11,652 bases of DNA, from assembly GCA_024400895.1 (NCBI GenBank), contig JAKSMA010000056.1, positions 1-11,652 of the forward strand, read 5' to 3'. Below the pieces are notes generated by a model. It was not told where the DNA came from. It saw nothing but the letters and a program-made list of their open reading frames with translations, and ran no database searches. Origin of the DNA: Muribaculaceae bacterium. Its GTDB lineage: Bacteria; Bacteroidota; Bacteroidia; Bacteroidales; Muribaculaceae. Both the position numbers and the translations under genes were made by a program. Shown one piece after another: positions 1 through 4,999 of this stretch. Numbering within the stretch: position 1 is the first letter of the stretch; every line of letters starts with the position of its first letter.

Positions 1-151
1 TGCTTTTATTATTATCCCAAAAAGTTCATTAGGAGCAAATCCTGGCGGCTAAGTGGAAAAAAGGTGTGGATGAAAAACAAAAACCAAAGCCCCCTCCTCA
101 ACATAGCAGGGACAAGCCTCTGGCATGTATAACCCAGAGCTACTTTCTGTG
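1..151. other. Window edge without an identifiable gene
   Basis: This stretch lies after the stop of the leftward regulator gene. A plus-strand frame is open from base 2 to TAA at 50-52 and would end NPGG, so the tail of a gene outside the window is possible but unsupported. No convincing terminator hairpin is seen. Confidence 0.3.
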
Positions 152-709
152 CTACAGCACTTCCTTGATTTTGACGCCGCTATTCTCGCCAGCGATATAC
201 GTGCCAAGGTTCTTACCCTCGCGCAGCACCTCTGTGGCAATGAGCGGAAGCCCTTCCTTAATCATCATGATTTTAAAGATATCGCCCTTTTTCAGGCGGC
301 TGCTGCTGTGGTTGATAACGGTGAACGCATTGTCGCCGTTAAAACGCAGCGTCAATTCCTTCCGGGGAGCGTAACCCAGCGTCACGATTGCACCTTGCGC
401 CAGCTCCGAAGGGTGGATTTCTTTCGTGTTGGAAGGTTCCAAAAGCCGCGAACCAACTTTCGACTTTTTCTGTAAAAGGTCCTCATAACTTTCGTATTCG
501 AGGTAATGTGCAATCGCATCGAGAGTAAACCGGTGAGGCGTGTGCGTATCAGAGAAGAAACCCAGCAGACGCTTGATGGTGTTAGCCCCCAACCGTTCGC
601 CAGTGGCATTGAAAATTTTGTCGCTCAGCTTCTCGCCCACCGAAGGCGTGCTAATTTTAAGTTCCGCTTTTTTCAGGAGCGCATTGGTTATTTCTTTTGG
701 TAAATGCAT
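152..709 (-). CDS. Small helical-domain putative DNA-binding regulator
   Basis: The 185-aa product has two parts. Residues about 1-80 are helical and contain a pattern (LSDKIFNATGERLGANTIKR, then FTLDAIAHYL and SYEDLL) that I recognise from many small Bacteroidetes proteins. It resembles a helix-turn-helix, with the segment LGANTIKRLLGFF as candidate recognition region. Residues about 100-185 look beta-rich (ELAQGAIVTLGY, ELTLRF, KKGDIFKIMMI) and could be a ligand or oligomerisation domain. No enzyme motif or membrane segment is visible. The gene is divergent from the SPFH operon and shares a 326-base intergenic region with it. An inverted repeat at 748-770 and a TAATTTTG element on the minus strand (783-776) lie just upstream, which would suit autoregulation. 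Direct DNA binding is inferred from resemblance only; no specific family name can be given with certainty. Confidence 0.8.
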   Translation of the reverse strand: MHLPKEITNALLKKAELKISTPSVGEKLSDKIFNATGERLGANTIKRLLGFFSDTHTPHRFTLDAIAHYLEYESYEDLLQKKSKVGSRLLEPSNTKEIHPSELAQGAIVTLGYAPRKELTLRFNGDNAFTVINHSSSRLKKGDIFKIMMIKEGLPLIATEVLREGKNLGTYIAGENSGVKIKEVL

Positions 710-747
710 CTAAATAGTTCAAGTTTTATGCCAAAATCAAAAATGAT

Positions 748-770
748 GGCATTGCAAAAATCCCAATGCC
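748..770. repeat. Inverted repeat, candidate operator
   Basis: GGCATTG (748-754) and its exact reverse complement CAATGCC (764-770) are separated by 9 bases. The motif CATTGCAAAA occurs at 750-759 and again at 771-780, a 21-base step of about two helical turns. The second copy overlaps the minus-strand TAATTTTG element. The location, immediately upstream of the leftward regulator gene, suits an autoregulatory operator, but no binding protein is shown. Confidence 0.4.
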
Positions 771-821
771 CATTGCAAAATTAGTAAAAAAAATCAGAAA
801 AAATCTCTTCATTTCCCCGTA

Positions 822-893
822 ATGGATAAAATGGACGGAATGGATGATAACATGAACAAAATGGATACACTCTTTCTCCCCCAGAACCTTTAA
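822..893 (+). other. ATGGA-rich tract with a 23-codon open frame
   Basis: A degenerate repeat of ATGGA/ATGGAT units lies at 822-866. It is open in one frame from ATG 822 to TAA 891. The predicted 23-aa peptide would be dominated by Met, Asp and Asn (it begins MDKMDGMDDNMNKMD). There is no visible ribosome binding site. I cannot tell whether this is a leader peptide, a simple sequence repeat or a structured element. Confidence 0.25.
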
Positions 894-952
894 CTTTGTC
901 ACAACTTAAAAACGGATATACAAGAAACAGATATTGCAAACATCTTTTCAGT

Positions 953-968
953 TGATAATTGTTTATCA
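953..968. repeat. Inverted repeat TGATAA-N4-TTATCA
   Basis: Two exact 6-base arms (TGATAA, TTATCA) surround TTGT. It is followed by an 8-base long-range inverted repeat (TGAAGGGC at 969-976, GCCCTTCA at 1011-1018) that could fold the 5' leader just before the SPFH gene start. Either element could be an operator or a leader hairpin. No T-tract follows, so it is not an obvious attenuator. Confidence 0.3.
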
Positions 969-1035
969 TGAAGGGCGGTTCTTGTGAATTATTATATTTA
1001 ATGGCCTTAAGCCCTTCAAGGCACAGATTAAAATT

Positions 1036-2394
1036 ATGGGCATTTTCGGAAGAGGAAAAAGTGGCGGAATGATGAATGTAATCCGCTGTGATGAAACGGA
1101 ATATTTAGTTTGGAAATGGCGTCCAGAAGGTCAAGGTGCTAATTCTACGACTAGAGAAAACTCTATTCGTTATGGTAGTAGTTTGCGAGTAAAAGATGGT
1201 GAAGTTGCAGTTTTCGTCTATAAACAGAAAGACGGTGCAATGCAGGATTTTATCGTTGGTCCATACGACGACACCATTAAAACCGCCAATTTCCCAATTC
1301 TTTCAAGCATCGTAGGTTTAGCTTTTGGTGGAGAATCACCATTCCAGGCAGAAATCTACTTCATGAATCTACAAGGTACAAACCAAGTACAGTTTACTAT
1401 TCCTTATTTTGATGTAACAGATCCACGGCTTCCTGATTATCCCGTTCCCGTCGCAGTTCGTGGCACTCTTACCTTTGTGTTGGAAGACTACAAGAATTTC
1501 ATCAAACTGAATCGTTTGATTGACTTTAATCTTGAAGCTTTCAAAAACCAGATAAGAGACACTATGACTCGGAAGATAAAAGGCGTTATCACAAATGTTC
1601 CCTCCGACTGTGGAATGCCTGTTGTTCAAATGGAGCGTAAAATTGATGAGATAAGCGAGTTGTTGGAGAATAGGCTCAAAGATCGCTTTGACGAGTATGG
1701 TGTGAAGATGAAACACATTGATATAAGTGCCATCAACATCGACAAGGATTCACCCGCTTATATGGAAGTGAAGGATTTGACGGGTGGTTTAACAGCTCAA
1801 ACAATGCGTGCTCAAAACGATTTGGGTATTAAGAATATGCGAGATATGCAAGCCTTGAATTTGTCGAATTTACAGGAAACCATGCGTATTCAGCGTGAAG
1901 AAGCTCAACGTGCTCAAAAACTCCAAACAGAGACCAACTTTTTGGGTGCACATGCCCTTAACCAACAAACAAGTGTGCTGCAAACTGCGGCAAGTAATCT
2001 TGGCAAAATGGGTAGCATTAGTACAGGGAACGGTTCTATGAACCCTGCAGGCATGATGACAGGCATGATGATGGGTGGTGCTATGGGCCAACAAATGGCT
2101 GGTATGATGAACAATATGGGTCAGCAGATGCAAAGTGCCATGCAGGCGCCTCCACCAATGCCGCAAGTGCAATTTATGGTGGCGGCAAATGGTCAGCAAT
2201 CGGGTCCATATAATATGCAGCAGCTTCAACAACTTGTACAAACAGGCCAGTTGACCGCCCAAACCTACGTTTGGAAGCAAGGTATGGCTCAGTGGGAGCC
2301 TGCGGGCAATGTTCCCGAATTAGCAAGCTTGTTTGCAGCGCCAGCAGCCCCTCCAGTTCCTGGCGGCATGCCTACTCCCCCTCAGATGCCGTAA
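1036..2394 (+). CDS. SPFH (YdjI-type) protein with C-terminal GYF_2 domain
   Basis: The 452-aa protein starts with a short Gly-rich tail (MGIFGRGKSGG) and the segment VIRCDETEYLVWKWRP, which resembles the start of YdjI-like SPFH proteins (the 'virion core protein' group). Residues about 20-250 form the SPFH/band-7-like core. Residues about 255-310 are Gln/Arg/Glu-rich and probably coiled coil. Residues about 325-372 form a Met/Gln/Gly-rich linker. Residues about 378-433 are a GYF_2/DUF4339 domain with the hallmark order GQQSGPYNMQQLQQLVQTGQ, then YVWKQGMAQWEP, then VPEL. A Pro-rich tail ends the protein. SPFH proteins oligomerise at membranes. YdjI of Bacillus subtilis belongs to a PspA-linked envelope-stress gene set and, as I recall, carries a zinc ribbon where this one has GYF_2. 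No transmembrane helix is visible, so membrane association would be peripheral. It heads a same-strand series of seven genes. Confidence 0.85.
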   Translation: MGIFGRGKSGGMMNVIRCDETEYLVWKWRPEGQGANSTTRENSIRYGSSLRVKDGEVAVFVYKQKDGAMQDFIVGPYDDTIKTANFPILSSIVGLAFGGESPFQAEIYFMNLQGTNQVQFTIPYFDVTDPRLPDYPVPVAVRGTLTFVLEDYKNFIKLNRLIDFNLEAFKNQIRDTMTRKIKGVITNVPSDCGMPVVQMERKIDEISELLENRLKDRFDEYGVKMKHIDISAINIDKDSPAYMEVKDLTGGLTAQTMRAQNDLGIKNMRDMQALNLSNLQETMRIQREEAQRAQKLQTETNFLGAHALNQQTSVLQTAASNLGKMGSISTGNGSMNPAGMMTGMMMGGAMGQQMAGMMNNMGQQMQSAMQAPPPMPQVQFMVAANGQQSGPYNMQQLQQLVQTGQLTAQTYVWKQGMAQWEPAGNVPELASLFAAPAAPPVPGGMPTPPQMP

Positions 2395-2429
2395 AAACAT
2401 CTTTTAGAAAATTTTAAAGATTCAACATT

Positions 2430-2798
2430 ATGAACGACAATAGTTTTTATTCCGTCGACCGTCTGGTTGAGTTTGGTTTAGGTATGGCCATGGCTCAACA
2501 GATGGTGCAGGTGATGAACCATACTATGCAGACCATGTATGTGCCTGGCTCTGTACAGGCTATGCCTCAAAAGCAAGTTCCTCAAAATGCATTACCCATG
2601 GTGTGCTATGTGGGAATTGATGGCAAGCAGGTTGGACCACTGAATGAGTCCGAGTTGGCAACACTTGTAGCCAACAAGCAAATCAACAAAGATACATACG
2701 CTTGGATTCCAGGCATGCCCGCATGGAAAACAATTAGTGAAATCCCCGAAATATTGAGAATAATTGCTCTCGCTCCACCCCCAATGCCAACTAAATAA
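2430..2798 (+). CDS. Small GYF_2 (DUF4339) domain protein
   Basis: The 122-aa protein consists of a Met/Gln-rich N-terminal helix (residues about 12-36, FGLGMAMAQQMVQVMNHTM) and a GYF_2 domain at about 57-110. The domain motifs are GKQVGPLNESELATLV, then YAWIPGMPAWK, then IPEIL. A Pro-rich end (APPPMPTK) follows. This architecture repeats the C-terminal third of the SPFH protein 35 bases upstream, including the Met-rich linker and Pro-rich tail, so it is probably a duplicated adaptor module. GYF domains bind proline-rich or other short peptides. A role as partner of the SPFH protein is inferred from homology and proximity. The next gene begins 2 bases after its stop, which indicates co-transcription. 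Confidence 0.85.
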   Translation: MNDNSFYSVDRLVEFGLGMAMAQQMVQVMNHTMQTMYVPGSVQAMPQKQVPQNALPMVCYVGIDGKQVGPLNESELATLVANKQINKDTYAWIPGMPAWKTISEIPEILRIIALAPPPMPTK

Positions 2799-2800
2799 AT

Positions 2801-3151
2801 ATGAAATGCAATGTTTTTCCAGCTATAATAGCTGTAGTAATCGCTTGCTTGTTGGCATATTTGGCCTATACGATAGCAGAGGGCAAGGAAAATGATGTGG
2901 TATGTGGTATTGTGAGTTTTGTATGCTTTGCATCAACCCTTGTCTCCACATTGTCTCTTCGAACAGATTCGTCGCGACTGAACATTAATTTACGTGTGAT
3001 GTCGACAGTGTTTTTTACTGTGTTTATTGTTGTGAACTTTGTGTTTGCTGCCACAACGTTGACGATGCCGTATTACGTGATAATTAATGCTTTGTTAGTG
3101 ACTATTTTTATGGCAACACTATACAAGTTTTCTACTATTAAAGATGTATAA
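2801..3151 (+). CDS. Four-helix integral membrane protein, unknown function
   Basis: The 116-aa product is strongly hydrophobic. Four probable transmembrane segments are visible at residues about 7-25, 33-53, 66-88 and 90-110, with short polar loops (AEGKEND and LRTDSSRLNINLR). There is no signal peptidase site, enzyme motif or recognisable family. The start lies 2 bases after the stop of the GYF_2 gene, so translation is probably coupled. Position inside the SPFH/GYF series suggests a membrane anchor or channel-like component of the same system, by context only. A 117-base AT-rich gap follows. Confidence 0.75.
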   Translation: MKCNVFPAIIAVVIACLLAYLAYTIAEGKENDVVCGIVSFVCFASTLVSTLSLRTDSSRLNINLRVMSTVFFTVFIVVNFVFAATTLTMPYYVIINALLVTIFMATLYKFSTIKDV

Positions 3152-3268
3152 TCACGATATACCGTCACGAAAACAAGAAAACTTCATCTAAATGGTTCAA
3201 AGCTGATAATGTGAGTATCATATTAAAGTATTATTATTTTATTATATAAATTTTTAAATTTTATAGTT
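3152..3268. other. AT-rich intergenic spacer
   Basis: This gap becomes extremely AT-rich just before the next start (about 3220-3265) and contains near-palindromic A/T runs. No terminator hairpin and no TAnnTTTG element are evident. The following gene is therefore probably read through from upstream, although an internal promoter cannot be excluded. Confidence 0.3.
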
Positions 3269-3712
3269 ATGTTTTCAAAAGAATTAGAAAATCTTATTAA
3301 TGCGACACTCGAAGATGGCATGCTTGAAGAATACGAGAAAGCAGCCCTTGTGAAACGTGCTCAAGCAGAAGGCGTTGATATTGCAGAACTTGAAATTTAC
3401 ATCAACAGCATCCTTCAGAAACGTCAGCGTGAAGCGGACAACGAGAGAAAGGCTCAATATGCCAAAGCAGAGCAAAAGAAGAAAGAGGCTTTCGGTAGAG
3501 TTTGTCCAGCATGTGGACGTCAAGTGCCATCCATGACTCTTAAATGTGAATGTGGTTATGAGTTCACTCCGCAAAAACAAACTTCTTCAATCAAGGTGTT
3601 GTTGGATAAACTGGATGCAATCAACCAGAAATCAACTAAAATGTTGCAAAATAGAGAAGGAAAAGACAATGATGAAACTCACTCTTCTCTTCTCAAAAAA
3701 AACTTAATGTGA
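3269..3712 (+). CDS. TerB-like/zinc-ribbon protein, possible frame 0 of a frameshifted gene
   Basis: The 147-aa frame opens with a helical domain (residues 1-55) carrying LEDGMLEEYEKAALVKRAQ and GVDIAELEIYI, a TerB/SHOCT-like pattern. A charged helix (50-75) and a compact zinc ribbon follow, with Cys79-Pro-Ala-Cys82 and Cys93-Glu-Cys95 (CPACG, then CECGYEF). The second knuckle is CxC rather than the common CxxC. The remaining tail is polar and looks unstructured, ending LLKKNLM. In related Bacteroidetes proteins, as I recall them, the ribbon continues into an FPxPNTKED-EFL segment in the same polypeptide. Here that segment is in the -1 frame (next entry). The frame ends inside a 4-base overlap (GTGA) and carries an A8 run with heptamer A AAA AAC 9 bases before its end. 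It may be one half of a frameshifted protein. Confidence 0.8.
   Translation: MFSKELENLINATLEDGMLEEYEKAALVKRAQAEGVDIAELEIYINSILQKRQREADNERKAQYAKAEQKKKEAFGRVCPACGRQVPSMTLKCECGYEFTPQKQTSSIKVLLDKLDAINQKSTKMLQNREGKDNDETHSSLLKKNLM
3695..3703 (+). promoter_or_regulatory. A8 run with candidate -1 slippery heptamer
   Basis: The zinc-ribbon frame reads AAA AAA AAC here, so the heptamer A AAA AAC (3697-3703) has the X XXY YYZ phase used by -1 frameshifting. A slip would continue as CTT AAT GTG ATT ACT ATG with no stop and enter the downstream membrane-protein frame. The -1 frame is open only from 3676, so any join must fall between 3676 and 3712. No clear stimulatory hairpin or upstream Shine-Dalgarno-like sequence was found. 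A genuine indel or sequencing error in the homopolymer is the main alternative. Confidence 0.45.
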
Positions 3713-4098
3713 TTACTATGTTTCCTGTTCCAAATACGAAGGAAGATATTATTGAGTTCCTATCAATAGCCATGACCAGTTCTAAAAAGAAAGGTGGAAT
3801 TTTCGGTTCTGTTGGTGGAAGATGTGTTTTTTTCGTTGCTCTTGCGTTAATAGTTTTTGTCCTTTTAGGTTTAGCTGGAGGCGGGGAAGTTGGACTGCTT
3901 GTAGGTCTTTTGATTTTGGGGTATGGCTTGATGTTTAGTTTTGTTGGTGGGCAGGATGTTATTCGAGAAAATAAAATAGCCCAAGCTTGGCGTGATAAGT
4001 TCGAGCAGGTGATGCTTAAGGGACGCAGCCTTCGCGGCGATGCTGAATTCACGCAGCAATTAGACTATTACGAAAGTTTGCTGAACCAAAAGAAGTAA
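3709..4098 (+). CDS. Two-helix membrane protein, possible -1 frame continuation of the zinc-ribbon gene
   Basis: Read alone, the product is 129 aa from GTG 3709 or 126 aa from ATG 3718. I favour ATG 3718 if it is translated independently. It begins FPVPNTKEDIIEFLSIAM, then a Lys/Gly-rich link, and two hydrophobic segments (about residues 44-60 and 65-84 from the GTG). A C-terminal charged helical part follows (AQAWRDKFEQVMLKGRSLRG, then LDYYESLLNQKK). The first and last parts match my memory of the C-terminal half of zinc-ribbon membrane proteins in Bacteroidetes. It therefore probably belongs with the preceding frame, either as a separate coupled gene (4-base overlap) or through frameshifting. 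The charged tail is probably cytosolic. Function is unknown; context suggests a membrane partner of the SPFH/GYF proteins. Confidence 0.75.
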   Translation: MITMFPVPNTKEDIIEFLSIAMTSSKKKGGIFGSVGGRCVFFVALALIVFVLLGLAGGGEVGLLVGLLILGYGLMFSFVGGQDVIRENKIAQAWRDKFEQVMLKGRSLRGDAEFTQQLDYYESLLNQKK

Positions 4099-4103
4099 AT
4101 CTA

Positions 4104-4172
4104 AAAAACTCAAGGGCGCTGAAAAACTCTAATTTCAAGAGGGGGGTTCAGTGCCCTAAAAACTCAAGAGCG
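4104..4172. repeat. Nested hairpin flanked by a 15-base direct repeat
   Basis: AGGGCGCTGAA (4113-4123) pairs with TTCAGTGCCCT (4147-4157) over 11 positions with one G-U wobble. An inner CTCT (4127-4130) pairs with AGAG (4138-4141). The 15-base sequence AAAAACTCAAGGGCG (4104-4118) recurs as AAAAACTCAAGAGCG (4158-4172) with one change. No T-run follows on the plus strand, so it is not a standard rightward terminator. On the minus strand the stem is followed by TGAGTTTTTT. It could be an RNA processing or stability element inside the operon. Confidence 0.45.
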
Positions 4173-4246
4173 ACTTTTACTTGTAGCGGTTTTGGAACAA
4201 ACGGTTAACAATAATCAAATAATAGGGATTTAAAGCGGAATATAAA

Positions 4247-4969
4247 ATGAAAAGTTTAATTAATTATTATCTCAAGTACTGTGTGGGTATGTGGGTGGAA
4301 ATGAATAGGTGTACTGATGAACATCTATTGCACGGTATCAGTAGCGGGGAATTTCAACGCTCTGTGGTTAAAGGTGCTCACCAACGCAGGTTGACGAACG
4401 CTTCTGTTGACTCTTTTTTGGAAAACATCAATAAAGCGATTTCTATCAATAGCCAGTATTATTACTTTGAAGAACTTATTGATGATGTGAAGAAATGCGT
4501 AGTGAAAGGGATTGGTGACCTGACTGTGTATGATACAGCAAGGCGAATCGGTCATGTACTTCCACTTGCTGTGTATCCACAAAGATATGTGTATCTCGCA
4601 CGTGGGGCAAAAATTGGAGCAGAGAAATTGTTGGGACGCACAGTCTCTTTCCGAGAGCCCATAGATGTGTTCAAGCCTTTCTTTGGTGATTTGCCAAGCA
4701 TTTGCGTTGAAGACATTTTGTGTATTTTCCATAATTTTTACATCAAAGGTGGTGTTGCCCCCGGATTGGTGATTGATGGCAAAAAGATTACTATTGATGG
4801 GGGAAATGTTAAGGCTCCATGTTGCAACACCACAGGTGCAGCACATGTTCCTGATGAATGGTATGATTCCAAAAGCCTTGTGGCATTCGACTGCATGTAT
4901 GAAGATGAAAATGTCGACGACGGCACGCTTGAATTGTGTCCCGATTATGTGAATGATATAAAATATTAA
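4247..4969 (+). CDS. Unrecognised protein with helix-hairpin-helix-like motif
   Basis: The 240-aa product has no signal peptide or membrane segment and appears cytosolic. Residues about 84-102 (CVVKGIGDLTVYDTARRIG) resemble a helix-hairpin-helix turn, a hxGhGxxT pattern used in non-specific DNA contact. Downstream YVYLARGAKIGAEKLLG and a segment DLPSICVEDILCIFHNFYI also look conserved; I have a vague memory of this arrangement in uncharacterised bacterial proteins. The C-terminal third contains a short beta-like stretch (LVIDGKKITIDGGNVK), several Cys residues (192, 193, 216, 231) and an acidic end. No catalytic motif is evident. It lies 148 bases after the membrane-protein gene and 30 bases before the Sel1 gene, on the same strand, so it is probably in the same transcript. 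A nucleic-acid role is a guess from the one motif. Confidence 0.75.
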   Translation: MKSLINYYLKYCVGMWVEMNRCTDEHLLHGISSGEFQRSVVKGAHQRRLTNASVDSFLENINKAISINSQYYYFEELIDDVKKCVVKGIGDLTVYDTARRIGHVLPLAVYPQRYVYLARGAKIGAEKLLGRTVSFREPIDVFKPFFGDLPSICVEDILCIFHNFYIKGGVAPGLVIDGKKITIDGGNVKAPCCNTTGAAHVPDEWYDSKSLVAFDCMYEDENVDDGTLELCPDYVNDIKY

Positions 4970-4999
4970 ATTTTATCACCTTTAAATATTTTGAAAGAT

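Larger units (their letters stand above)
710..1035. promoter_or_regulatory. Divergent intergenic regulatory region
   Basis: This 326-base stretch separates two outward-reading genes and holds no convincing protein gene. On the minus strand TAATTTTG (783-776) fits the Bacteroides -7 consensus TAnnTTTG and could serve the leftward gene, although no good -33 box lies at the usual spacing. On the plus strand TAACTTTG (891-898) fits the same -7 consensus but also lacks a clear TTTG at the right distance. An inverted repeat (748-770), a repeated 10-mer (750-759, 771-780), an ATGGA-rich tract (822-866), a palindrome (953-968) and a long-range stem (969-976 with 1011-1018) are visible. Promoter assignments are tentative. 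Confidence 0.5.

Noticed and set aside
66..475. Plus-strand frames over the leftward regulator
   Set aside because: They are antisense to a frame with recognisable conserved patterns and have no family resemblance.
750..780. CRISPR-like array
   Set aside because: Only two 10-base repeats occur, with no spacers or cas genes.
4325..4846. Minus-strand 173-aa frame opposite the HhH-like gene
   Set aside because: Composition is unlike a real protein, and it lies wholly within a better supported gene on the other strand.
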